A stretch of 64,000 nt of DNA from Streptomyces sp. CNH099 (GTDB lineage Bacteria; Actinomycetota; Actinomycetes; Streptomycetales; Streptomycetaceae), in assembly GCA_000514715.1 (NCBI GenBank), contig AZWL01000016.1, forward strand, positions 102,452-166,451, read 5' to 3'. Under the pieces are notes generated by a model. It ran no database searches, was not told the DNA's origin, and worked only from the letters and a program-made list of their open reading frames with translations. This document shows, piece by piece, positions 34,184 through 41,364 of this stretch. Position numbers and translations under genes: made by a program. How positions within the stretch are numbered: position 1 is the first letter of the stretch; every line of letters begins with the position of its first letter.

Positions 34184-35158
34184 ATGGGCCGCCACAGACG
34201 CTCGGAGCCCCAGCCCTCTTCTCCGCGCCGCCGCCGGGACGCCCCCGGCGCGTACGGCGCCTACGGCGACCACGAGGTGTACGGCTCCGGGCGGTCGCGG
34301 GGGCAGCACCGCAAGCAGAGCCCGGCCCGGGCCGGGATGCTCGGCACGTCGGCGGCGCTGGCGGTGGGCGCGGTGGCGATGGCCTCCGGGGTCCTCGGCA
34401 ACGGGTACGACCTCGACCGCGACGGCGGCGGCCCCGCCGACCGCGTCCAGGCCGGCGACCCGCCGGCGCCCAGCACGCAGGGCGCCGCGGATCTGCCGAC
34501 GCGGGAGGCGTCGCCGTCCGCGAGCCCCGGCTCGGACCGGCCGGAGAGCGGGACGCCGGACGCGAAGAAGGGCGCCGGCAAGGACGGCGGGAAGGACGCG
34601 GACGGCCGGGAGTCGAAGAGCGCCTCGCCGTCGACCACGGCGCCCGAGCGCGAGCCCTCGGAGTCGGCGGAGCCGTCGTCCGGGTCCCCGGACCCGTCCC
34701 GTACGGAGTCGGAGTCGCCGTCCCCGACGAAGACCGAGACCTCGAAGCCCACCCGCAGCTCGAAGCCGACCGCCGACGCCGCCACCGCCGCGGAGGCGGA
34801 GGTGCTGCGGCTGGTCAACCAGGAGCGCGCGCAGGCGGGCTGCCGCCCGCTGACGAACGACCCGGAGCTGGCGAAGCTGGCCGGGGACTACAGCCGGGAC
34901 ATGGCCGAACGCGGCTTCTTCGACCACACCGACCCCGACGGCGACGACCCGTGGGACCGCGCGCAGGAGTACGGCATCTCGGACCTCGGCGGCGAGAACA
35001 TAGCCCGCGGCCAGGCCGACGCGCGGGCGGTGATGGACGCCTGGATGAACAGCGAGGGCCACCGCGCCAACATCCTGAACTGCGACTTCCGCACCCTGGG
35101 CGTCGGCGCGCACTTCGCCGGCGGCGGACCCTGGTGGACGCAGAACTTCGGCTTCTGA
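34184..35158 (+). CDS. secreted or anchored CAP-domain (SCP/PR1-like) protein
   Basis: 324 residues. A basic N-terminus with one hydrophobic stretch (about 51-71, signal anchor or signal peptide) precedes a long Ser/Pro/Glu/Lys linker (about 90-200). A C-terminal CAP domain (about 205-324) has VLRLVNQERAQAGCRPL, the His in FFDHTDPDGDDPWDRA, the GENIARG box and NSEGHRANILNCDFRTLGVG. Bacterial CAP proteins are extracellular with mostly unknown activity. The last 13 nt plus one base recur at 36092-36105. Promoter and palindrome lie upstream. Confidence 0.9.
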   Translation: MGRHRRSEPQPSSPRRRRDAPGAYGAYGDHEVYGSGRSRGQHRKQSPARAGMLGTSAALAVGAVAMASGVLGNGYDLDRDGGGPADRVQAGDPPAPSTQGAADLPTREASPSASPGSDRPESGTPDAKKGAGKDGGKDADGRESKSASPSTTAPEREPSESAEPSSGSPDPSRTESESPSPTKTETSKPTRSSKPTADAATAAEAEVLRLVNQERAQAGCRPLTNDPELAKLAGDYSRDMAERGFFDHTDPDGDDPWDRAQEYGISDLGGENIARGQADARAVMDAWMNSEGHRANILNCDFRTLGVGAHFAGGGPWWTQNFGF

Positions 35159-35159
35159 G
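35146..35159 (+). repeat. 14-bp direct repeat, copy 1
   Basis: CTTCGGCTTCTGAG at the 3' end of the CAP-domain gene, including its stop codon. An exact copy lies at 36092-36105. The two bracket a lower-GC patch of about 930 bp. Confidence 0.7.
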
Positions 35160-35206
35160 AGACCGGCCGGTCAGAGTGCCGTCATCCGCCCCACGCGAGA
35201 GGCAGC

Positions 35207-35418
35207 GTGGCAGCCGAACGACGTGCAGATGACCATGTAGTCGCCGCGTGCCTGACCCGCCGGAGTAGCGCGGCCAAGCTCTTGGGCGAGCGTATGTGGC
35301 TGATTCTGACGAACTTGCTGAACGTGCATGGGTCACTCACACCGGGATTCCCGGCTACGTCCCCCACGGCCTCTTCAAGCCGGTCCAGCTCTATCTGGAC
35401 GACAGGCCGCCGAAATAG
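35207..35418 (+). pseudogene. degenerate coding remnant
   Basis: The 3' part (35269-35418, 49 codons then TAG) reads like real protein, for example GIPGYVPHGLFKPVQLYLDD, but has no ATG and is preceded by an in-frame TAG. A different frame from GTG 35207 reads MAAERRADDHVVAACLTRR before diverging. One frameshift near 35255-35295 would join them. GC content is visibly lower than in neighbours. The family is not recognised; a short intact gene from GTG 35296 (40 codons) is an alternative. Confidence 0.35.
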
Positions 35419-35438
35419 ACACCCGCAGCCCACCACTG

Positions 35439-35858
35439 TCACCCAGTGAAGGCCCAGCCTGTCCAGGTCGTGACGTGGATCGCGACCACCGCGCCGGGTG
35501 GGGACGAGTCCTCGTACTGGCGGTACTTCTGCCGCAGCAGCTCAACGGCCGTTAGTCGGCTGTCGCCGTCTGCCCAGATCTCCGCCTGTCCATCGGCACG
35601 AGCCCACCACAGGGAAGTCCAATCGTCGGCGTAGTGATCAGCGATGACCGACACGGCGGGGTTCTCTGAGATGTTGCTCAGGCGGCGCAGCTTGGTCCCG
35701 CGCTTCGGCTTGTGATCGACAGCGAAGACGATCACATCCCCATCCACGGCGAAGGTGATGGGGACCACGTGCGGCACGCCCGCCCTGTCGGCCGTAGCCA
35801 GCCGCGCAACGGGAGAGCTGGCGAAGCGCTCGCGGGCCTCAACCGCCGAGAGGTTCAT
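35439..35858 (-). CDS. PPOX-class, probably F420-dependent, oxidoreductase
   Basis: 139 residues with a split-barrel flavin/F420-binding fold. MNLSAVEARERFASSPVARL, then TADRAGVPHVVPITFAVDGD and the positively charged DHKPKRGTKLRRLSNI match the family that includes mycobacterial Rv0121c. WTSLWWARADGQAEIWAD follows. Cofactor F420 use is inferred from family; cofC for F420 synthesis is in this window at 57739. The region is less GC-rich than its surroundings and lies within the direct-repeat-bounded patch. ATG 35858 has no ribosome site and appears leaderless. Confidence 0.85.
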   Translation of the reverse strand: MNLSAVEARERFASSPVARLATADRAGVPHVVPITFAVDGDVIVFAVDHKPKRGTKLRRLSNISENPAVSVIADHYADDWTSLWWARADGQAEIWADGDSRLTAVELLRQKYRQYEDSSPPGAVVAIHVTTWTGWAFTG

Positions 35859-35864
35859 GAGCCG

Positions 35865-35870
35865 AAGGTA
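35865..35870 (-). promoter_or_regulatory. -10 candidate for a leaderless PPOX transcript
   Basis: TACCTT (fits TAnnnT) ends 6 nt before the ATG at 35858. No clear -35 at 17-18 nt. Confidence 0.35.
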
Positions 35871-36091
35871 CCCACCCTGCCGGCACTGTGCGGTCAGGCA
35901 AGCTGTTACAGGTTCCCCTACCTCATCAAGGCTCGCTCCGCTCGCCGCGCGGCCCGGTTCTCCGGGGCACCGCTCCTGTCGAGGGAGCCACCCCGCTCAG
36001 CCGGACCCATCGGCTCCGGCCCGAAGGGGCACCCGGGACTCCTACGTTGCCCGTCCTGAACGATGCAGGCCGAAGTAGCGGGTCGTCACTT

Positions 36092-36105
36092 CTTCGGCTT
36101 CTGAG
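36092..36105 (+). repeat. 14-bp direct repeat, copy 2
   Basis: Exact copy of CTTCGGCTTCTGAG from the CAP gene 3' end (35146-35159), here in non-coding DNA 45 nt beyond the mutM stop. Confidence 0.7.
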
Positions 36106-36150
36106 CCGTCGGCGCCCCGTGCTCCGGCCGCGGCGGCGGCCGCGGTCGCG

Positions 36151-37023
36151 TCAGGGGCGCGGGGGGCGCGGGGGGCGCGGGGGGCGCTGGCAGCGTGGGC
36201 AGAAGTAGCTGGAGCGGTTCATCCACGGTCGGCGGCGGATCGGGGTGCCGCAGCGGCGGCAGGGCTCCTCCTCGCGGCCGTACGCGTCGAGCGAGCGGGA
36301 GAAGTAGCCGGACTCGCCGTTGACGTTCACGTAGAGGCTGTCGAAGCTCGTGCCCCCGACGTCGAGCGCGGCGCTGAGCACCGCGCGGACGTGCCCGAGC
36401 AGTTCCGCGGTGCGGGGGCGGGTGAACCCGGCGGTGGGGCGCTCGTAGTGGATGCGGGAGCGCCACAGGGCCTCGTCCGCGTAGATGTTCCCGACGCCGC
36501 TGATCAGCGACTGGTTCAGCAGCGCCCGCTTGATCGTGGTCCGGCTGCCGCGCAGCGCCGCGTGGAACGCCGCGTCGTCGAACGCCGGGTCCAGCGGGTC
36601 CCGGGCGATGTGCGCGATGACGTCGGGCAGCCCTCCGGCCGCGTCCGGGTGCAGCGACAGGCCGCCGAACGTCCGCTGGTCGACGAAGCGCAGCTCGGTG
36701 TCCGTCTCGTCCGCGAAGCGGATCCGGATCCGCAGGTGCTTCTCGTCCGGCGCCGCCTCCGGCTGGACCAGCAGCTGGCCGCTCATGCCGAGGTGCGCGA
36801 GCACCGACTCCGGGGCGTCCGCCAGCGGCAGCCACAGGTACTTGCCGCGGCGCCGCGGCTCGCCCAGCGGGTGCCCCGTCAGCCGGGCGGCGAAGTCGGC
36901 CGCGCCCGCGGGGTGCCGCCGTACGGACCGGGGGTGGTGCACCTCGACGGACGCCACCGTCCGGCCCGCGACCCACTTCGCCAGGCCGCGGCGTACCACC
37001 TCGACCTCCGGCAGCTCCGGCAT
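36151..37023 (-). CDS. mutM: formamidopyrimidine-DNA glycosylase
   Basis: Excises 8-oxoguanine and other oxidised purines with AP-lyase activity. 290 residues. Begins MPELPEVEVVRRGLAKWV with the catalytic Pro2-Glu3. LGMSGQLLVQPE carries the conserved Lys-region loop, LNQSLISGVGNIYADEAL is the helix-two-turn-helix, and the zinc finger is CRRCGTPI ... CPRCQ. It ends in a Pro/Arg repeat from CGGGGGGCG-type triplets. Last gene of DUF177-rpmF-rnc-mutM, starting 7 nt after rnc. Confidence 0.96.
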   Translation of the reverse strand: MPELPEVEVVRRGLAKWVAGRTVASVEVHHPRSVRRHPAGAADFAARLTGHPLGEPRRRGKYLWLPLADAPESVLAHLGMSGQLLVQPEAAPDEKHLRIRIRFADETDTELRFVDQRTFGGLSLHPDAAGGLPDVIAHIARDPLDPAFDDAAFHAALRGSRTTIKRALLNQSLISGVGNIYADEALWRSRIHYERPTAGFTRPRTAELLGHVRAVLSAALDVGGTSFDSLYVNVNGESGYFSRSLDAYGREEEPCRRCGTPIRRRPWMNRSSYFCPRCQRPPRPPRPPRP

Positions 37024-37030
37024 CGCCGCG

Positions 37031-37933
37031 CTACCGGTCGGCGGCCTGCGCCGCCCCGGCGGAGCCCGCGGCGGCGTCGCCGTCCGCGGCGTCCCGGGCG
37101 GGGTCCTGCGGCTCCGGCCCGTCCGCGGCCGGGTCCGCGGGCTCGTGCGCGGGCGCCGCGGAGCCGTTGCTCCCCGCGCCCTTGCCGGCGTCGCCGTCCG
37201 CCCCCGCCGCGCTGATCGCGCGCCAGGCGGTGTCCGCCGCCTGCTGCTCCGCTTCCTTCTTGCTGCGGCCGGTGCCGGTGCCGTACGTGACACCACCGAC
37301 GCGGGCGGCAGCCGTGAAGGTCTTCTCGTGGTCCGGGCCGGTCTCGCTGACCAGGTACTCCGGCACGCCCAGCCCTCTGGCGGCCGTCAGCTCCTGCAGC
37401 GACGTCTTCCAGTCCAGTCCCGCCCCGAGGTTCGAGGACTTCTCGATCAGCGGGTCGAACAGCCGGTGCACCAGCTCCGACGCCGCGTCGAGTCCCTTGT
37501 CCAGGTAGACCGCGCCGATGACGGCCTCCAGCGTGTCCGCGAGGATCGACGCCTTGTCCCTGCCGCCCGTGCCCTCCTCGCCCCGGCCGAGCCGGATGAA
37601 CGCGCCGAGGTCGAGCCCGCGGCTCACCTCGGCGAGCGCACGCGAATTGACCACCGCGGCCCGGAGCTTGGCCAGCTGGCCCTCGGGCAGATCGGGGTGG
37701 CCCCGGAACAGCGTGTCGGTGACCACCAGGCCGAGCACCGAGTCCCCGAGGAACTCCAGCCGCTCGTTGGTGGGCAGACCGCCGTTCTCGTACGCGAACG
37801 AGCGGTGGGTCAGGGCGCGTACCAGAAGGGCGGGCTCGAGTTCGTACCCGAGCCGCCCTTCCAGGACCTGGGGGGACGAGGCCGTATCCGGATGTCCAGC
37901 CGGCGCCTTCCGCGGCGTAGTGGCATCTGACAT
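37031..37933 (-). CDS. rnc: ribonuclease III (AbsB)
   Basis: Cleaves double-stranded RNA in rRNA processing and mRNA control; in S. coelicolor (absB) it is needed for antibiotic production. 300 residues. The signature NERLEFLGDSVLGLVVTDTL (about 55-74) holds the catalytic acids, DTLEAVIGAVYLDKG gives the second pair, and the dsRNA-binding domain covers about 180-245 (DWKTSLQELTAARG). A disordered Ala/Asp/Gly tail of about 55 residues follows. 18 nt after rpmF. Confidence 0.96.
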   Translation of the reverse strand: MSDATTPRKAPAGHPDTASSPQVLEGRLGYELEPALLVRALTHRSFAYENGGLPTNERLEFLGDSVLGLVVTDTLFRGHPDLPEGQLAKLRAAVVNSRALAEVSRGLDLGAFIRLGRGEEGTGGRDKASILADTLEAVIGAVYLDKGLDAASELVHRLFDPLIEKSSNLGAGLDWKTSLQELTAARGLGVPEYLVSETGPDHEKTFTAAARVGGVTYGTGTGRSKKEAEQQAADTAWRAISAAGADGDAGKGAGSNGSAAPAHEPADPAADGPEPQDPARDAADGDAAAGSAGAAQAADR

Positions 37934-37951
37934 GAGCCTTCTCCCCGTCGC

Positions 37952-38125
37952 TCAGACCTCGAGGACCTGGCGGCGGTTGTACGTGCCGCAGTTCGGGCAG
38001 GCGATGTGCTGCTGCTTGGGCTCGTGGCAGCGCTCGCACGCCACCAGGTGCGGGACCGCAGCCTTCCACTGCGACCGGCGGTGGCGCGTGTTGCTGCGCG
38101 ACATCTTCCGCTTCGGAACGGCCAC
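37952..38125 (-). CDS. rpmF: 50S ribosomal protein L32, zinc-binding form
   Basis: 57 residues from GTG 38125: MAVPKRKMSRSNTRHRRSQ at the start and two CxxC pairs (CERC and CPNC), so this is the zinc-binding (C+) paralogue. Streptomyces often has a cysteine-free copy under Zur control elsewhere; that is not in this window. Two nt after DUF177, 18 nt before rnc, the standard arrangement. Confidence 0.96.
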   Translation of the reverse strand: MAVPKRKMSRSNTRHRRSQWKAAVPHLVACERCHEPKQQHIACPNCGTYNRRQVLEV

Positions 38126-38127
38126 GG

Positions 38128-38799
38128 CTACTTCTCCTGCTTCTCGCCGGCGCCGTCGTCAGCGCCGCTCGTGTCGTCCTTCTCGCCGTCCGGGACGGTC
38201 TCGGCGAGGCCCTGCAACGCCGCCCACCGGGGGTCGACGACGTCGTGGCGGTGGTCCGGGTCGTCCGCGAGCCGCGCCCCGCAGTCGGGGCACAGGCCCG
38301 GGCAGTCCTCCCGGCACACCGGCTGCAGCGGCAGTGCGAGCACCACCGCGTCGCGCAGCTCCGGTTCGAGGTCGAACATGTCGTCCTCAAGGTGGAGCGT
38401 CTCCTCCTCCGCGTCCGCCTCCTCGGCGTCCGCGCCGGACCCGCCGCCGCGGGCCACGCGGCCCCTGGCGTCGGTCTCCGGGTAGGAGTACATCTCCTGG
38501 AAGTCCACTCGAAGCTCCTGTTCGAGCGGCTCCAGACACCTTACGCACTCACCCGTCGCCCGTGCCCGGGCGGTGCCCGTGACGAGCACGCCCTCCATCA
38601 CCGACTCAAGCCGCAGCTCGATCTCGACGGGGTCGTCCTCCGGCACGCCCACGACCTCGTTGCCGAGGTCCTTGGGCGCCGGCACGGTGCGGGTCAGCCG
38701 CTTGAGCGTACCGGGACGACGGCCCAGGTCCCGTGTGTCGAACACGAGCGGGGCGCGGTGGTCCGGATGGGCTTTCAGGGCTTTCCTGCTTTCGTGCAC
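38128..38799 (-). CDS. YceD/DUF177 family protein
   Basis: 223 residues. DUF177 proteins are linked to 23S rRNA accumulation and are almost always encoded before rpmF. Conserved features: LVFDTRDLGRRPGTLKRL, ATGECVRCLEPLEQELRVDF, and the cysteine set PVCREDCPGLCPDCG typical of the family, then an acidic tail. GTG start at 38799. Promoter at 38849-38878 drives the DUF177-rpmF-rnc-mutM operon. Confidence 0.92.
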   Translation of the reverse strand: MHESRKALKAHPDHRAPLVFDTRDLGRRPGTLKRLTRTVPAPKDLGNEVVGVPEDDPVEIELRLESVMEGVLVTGTARARATGECVRCLEPLEQELRVDFQEMYSYPETDARGRVARGGGSGADAEEADAEEETLHLEDDMFDLEPELRDAVVLALPLQPVCREDCPGLCPDCGARLADDPDHRHDVVDPRWAALQGLAETVPDGEKDDTSGADDGAGEKQEK

Positions 38800-38848
38800 C
38801 CTGCGCGTGACGGGCAGGGACGGGCGCGGTGCGATACGGCGAGGATCC

Positions 38849-38878
38849 AGAATACGCCAGACCGCGCCCAGGGCCCAA
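38849..38878 (-). promoter_or_regulatory. promoter of the DUF177-rpmF-rnc-mutM operon
   Basis: Minus-strand TTGGGC (38873-38878), 18-nt spacer, TATTCT (38849-38854), about 50 nt before the GTG start. Fits a vegetative promoter with a modest -35. Confidence 0.5.
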
Positions 38879-38881
38879 TCC

Positions 38882-38904
38882 GGGCGCCCGGTCCGCGGGC
38901 GCCC
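38882..38904 (-). terminator. hairpin after the SepIVA/DivIVA-like gene
   Basis: Two GGGCGCCC octamers form a perfect 8-bp stem with a 7-nt loop, 10 nt beyond the stop at 38915. It sits just upstream of the promoter for the next operon. Confidence 0.6.
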
Positions 38905-38914
38905 CGCCGGCTGC

Positions 38915-40084
38915 TCAGCGGCCGCGGTCGTCGTACTGCCGCAGCTGCTCCATGTCGATCATGCCGGTGTCGAAGAGGCTCGTCTCGTCCAGCGCGGCCG
39001 GCGCCGGGGTGTAGCCGCCGTGCTGCGGCACGTGCGCCTCGCCCTGGCCGTACGGGGCCTGCTGGGCGGCGTCGGCGTACGGGCCGGGCCCGGGCTGCTC
39101 CGGCTGGCCGGCCTGCTGCGGCCAGCCGTAGCCGGGGTCGGGCTGCTCGTAGCCCTGCTCGTACCCCTGCTCATACCCCTGTTGGTAGCCCTGGCCGTAG
39201 TCCTGCGGGTAGTCCGGCTGCTCCGGCTGCGGGTAGCCGGCGGGGGCGTACCCCTGCGCGGCGGTGCCGTCGTAGTACGCCGCGGCGGCGGGCTGCGGGA
39301 CGGCCTGCGGCGGGGCCTGGGCGGGTGGCGGCGCCGGCGCCGGGTCGTCGGCCAGCTCGGCCAGCTCGGCCAGGTAGCTCTCGTCGGAGCCCGGGCGCCC
39401 CTGGCCGGCCTGGCCGAAGGTCTCGCCGAGCTGGTCCGTGGGCCGGGCGCCCTGCAGCTTCTGCCGGCCGCGGCCGACCGCCTCCAGGGTCTTGGCCAGC
39501 ACCGACTGGAACGCCTGGAACTGCGCGTCGACGTAGGTGTCGGCGCGCCTGCGCTGCTCCTCCGGGTCGGCGCTGCGCTCCGGCGCCGCGTCGGGGCCCT
39601 CGCCGGCCGCGTCCAAGCCCTGCGGGTCGTCGTGCCCCGGGGCGCGGCCCAGCAGCTTGTCCCGGCCGCGGTCGACCGAGCCGATGGTCTTGGTGAGGAC
39701 GACCTCGAAGTTGGCGAGCTTGCTGTCGACGTAGTCGTCGGCCTCGACGCTGATCTGCTCGGCCTCCTGGCGGGCCGCGCCGAGGATCCGGTCGGCCTCG
39801 GCCTGGGCGCGCCGGGCCACCTCGGTGTCCGAGATCAGTGCGCTGCGCTGCCGCTGCGCCTCGTCGAGGATCTGCTCGGCCTCCCGGCGCGCCTCCTCGA
39901 CCACCTGCTCGCGCCCGCCGAGCAGCTGCTGCGCCTGGGCCAGCGACCCGGGCAGGGCCTCGCGCACCTCGTTCAGCATGCCGAGCAGCTCGGCACGGTT
40001 GACCACGCACGACGCCGACATGGGCATGGACCGCGCGCCCTGCAGGGCCTCCGCGATCTCGTCGAGCTTCCTCTGCACGTCCAT
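38915..40084 (-). CDS. DivIVA/SepIVA-like coiled-coil cell-division protein
   Basis: 389 residues. An N-terminal segment MDVQRKLDEIAEALQGARSM is followed by coiled coils with Glu/Arg/Gln-rich heptads (GGREQVVEEARREAEQILDE) and two repeats of the ALVKTIxxVxRGRxKL type. The C-terminal third is Gln/Tyr/Pro-rich with a Gly-Tyr-Glu-Gln repeat of 12-nt period (about 39147-39194). Family members include mycobacterial SepIVA, acting in envelope growth and septation. The gene lies 24 nt after coaD in recG-rsmD-coaD. Exact role in hyphae is inferred. Confidence 0.78.
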   Translation of the reverse strand: MDVQRKLDEIAEALQGARSMPMSASCVVNRAELLGMLNEVREALPGSLAQAQQLLGGREQVVEEARREAEQILDEAQRQRSALISDTEVARRAQAEADRILGAARQEAEQISVEADDYVDSKLANFEVVLTKTIGSVDRGRDKLLGRAPGHDDPQGLDAAGEGPDAAPERSADPEEQRRRADTYVDAQFQAFQSVLAKTLEAVGRGRQKLQGARPTDQLGETFGQAGQGRPGSDESYLAELAELADDPAPAPPPAQAPPQAVPQPAAAAYYDGTAAQGYAPAGYPQPEQPDYPQDYGQGYQQGYEQGYEQGYEQPDPGYGWPQQAGQPEQPGPGPYADAAQQAPYGQGEAHVPQHGGYTPAPAALDETSLFDTGMIDMEQLRQYDDRGR

Positions 40085-40108
40085 GGTTGAAGACTCTACG
40101 GCGCCCGG

Positions 40109-40588
40109 CTAGGAGTTGGTGAGGCGTTCGCGAAGTGCCCGGTCGACCACCGGCGGCACGAGGTGGGACACGTCGCCGCCCCAGGTGGCGACCTCCTTGA
40201 CCAGGCTGGAGGAGAGGAAGCTGTAGGTCGGGTTGGTGGGGACGAAGAGGGTCTCCACGCCCGAGAGGCCGTTGTTCATCTGGGCCATCTGCAGCTCGTA
40301 GTCGAAGTCGCTGACGGCGCGCAGCCCCTTGACGATGGCGGGGATGTCGCGCTCCTTGCAGTAGTCGACGAGCAGCCCGTGGAAGCTCTCGACCTCCACG
40401 TTGCCGTACTCCGTCGTGCACTCGCGGATCAGGTCCATCCGCTCCTCGACGGTGAACAGCCCCTTCTTCGACTTGTTGATCATCACGGCGACGTGCACGA
40501 CGTCGTAGAGCTTCGAGGCTCTGGCGATGATGTCGAGATGTCCGTTGGTGACGGGGTCGAAGGACCCCGGACAGACGGCGCGGCGCAC
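40109..40588 (-). CDS. coaD: phosphopantetheine adenylyltransferase
   Basis: Fourth step of coenzyme A synthesis. 159 residues, normal length. GTG start gives MRRAVCPGSFDPVTNGHLDI, containing the nucleotidyltransferase T/HxGH motif (TNGH). The second motif is YSFLSSSLVKEVATWGGDV. AGGAA lies upstream; in-frame sequence further upstream (MTLMTLTT) comes from a repeat and is not conserved. Confidence 0.97.
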   Translation of the reverse strand: MRRAVCPGSFDPVTNGHLDIIARASKLYDVVHVAVMINKSKKGLFTVEERMDLIRECTTEYGNVEVESFHGLLVDYCKERDIPAIVKGLRAVSDFDYELQMAQMNNGLSGVETLFVPTNPTYSFLSSSLVKEVATWGGDVSHLVPPVVDRALRERLTNS

Positions 40589-40612
40589 GGGAGGTTCCTC
40601 GCTCTCGGATCC

Positions 40613-40648
40613 GGTCGTGAGGGTCATGAGGGTCATGAGGGTCTCGGC
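40613..40648. repeat. imperfect 9-nt tandem repeat
   Basis: Four units of GGTCATGAG type in a row; units 2 and 3 are identical, 1 and 4 differ by one to four bases. It lies in the 119-nt gap between rsmD and coaD and contains in-frame ATGs that could mislead start calling for coaD. Confidence 0.7.
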
Positions 40649-40707
40649 AGACGGGGGCGGGGCGGGAGTCGGGAACGGAACGGGAACGGGGTCGGTGGGG
40701 CGGGCGG

Positions 40708-41283
40708 TCAGGGCCCGGGGGCGGCGGCGCGACCGTACCAGAGCGTGCCCTCGCCGTAGCGCCTGGCCCGCAGCCCCTCGAACCCGTCGGGCCAGGGGAA
40801 TCCGCCGCCCCGGGTGCTGCGCTCCACGGTGACGAGCGCGTCCGGCGACAGCCAGTCGTGGGTACGGAGTGTGACGAGGATCTCGCCGACCGCGGCGTCG
40901 GCGACCTCGTACGGCGGGTCGAGGAAGGCCACGTCGTACGGGTCCGGGGGCGGCGGCCCGGCGACGACCTGCTCCGCGCGGGCGGCGCGCACCTCGGCGC
41001 CGGGCAGGCCGAGGGCGCGGGCGTTCCGCCGGATGACGCGGGCGGCGCGGGCGTCGGCCTCGACGAGCAGCGCGTGCCCGGCGCCGCGGGACAGCGCCTC
41101 CAGGCCGACGGCGCCGGAGCCGCCGTACAGGTCGAGGACGCGCAGGCCGTCGAGCGGGCCGAGCAGCGCCTGCCAGGTGGAGAAGAGACCCTCGCGGGCG
41201 CGGTCGGACGTGGGCCGGGTGCCGGTGCCGGGCGGCACCGCGAGGCGCCGCCCGCCGGCGGTTCCGGCGATCACGCGGGTCAT
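40708..41283 (-). CDS. rsmD: 16S rRNA (guanine-966-N2)-methyltransferase
   Basis: 191 residues. MTRVIAGTAGGRRLAVPPG and RPTSDRAREGLFSTW at the N-terminus, AdoMet motif VLDLYGGSGAVGLEALSRGA, and the catalytic FLDPPYEV. Complete. Precedes coaD, the usual order in Gram-positives. Confidence 0.96.
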   Translation of the reverse strand: MTRVIAGTAGGRRLAVPPGTGTRPTSDRAREGLFSTWQALLGPLDGLRVLDLYGGSGAVGLEALSRGAGHALLVEADARAARVIRRNARALGLPGAEVRAARAEQVVAGPPPPDPYDVAFLDPPYEVADAAVGEILVTLRTHDWLSPDALVTVERSTRGGGFPWPDGFEGLRARRYGEGTLWYGRAAAPGP

Positions 41284-41364
41284 GGCTGCTGGGTGTCCTT
41301 GTCCTCACGGGCGCGGTCCGTCCCACGATATGCCCCCGGGGTGACGGCCGCGGTGCCGCCGGCC

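Larger units (their letters stand above)
35859..36150. other. 292-nt region between the PPOX gene and mutM
   Basis: No gene is supported. It holds the PPOX -10, the 15-mer GCGAGCGGAGCGAGC on the minus strand (35931-35945), which also occurs at 45730-45744, and the second copy of the 14-bp direct repeat. Confidence 0.5.

Noticed and set aside
40613..40648. ATG codons in the 9-nt repeat as the coaD start
   Set aside because: The upstream residues are repeat-encoded and the family N-terminus begins at the GTG at 40588 with a nearby ribosome site.
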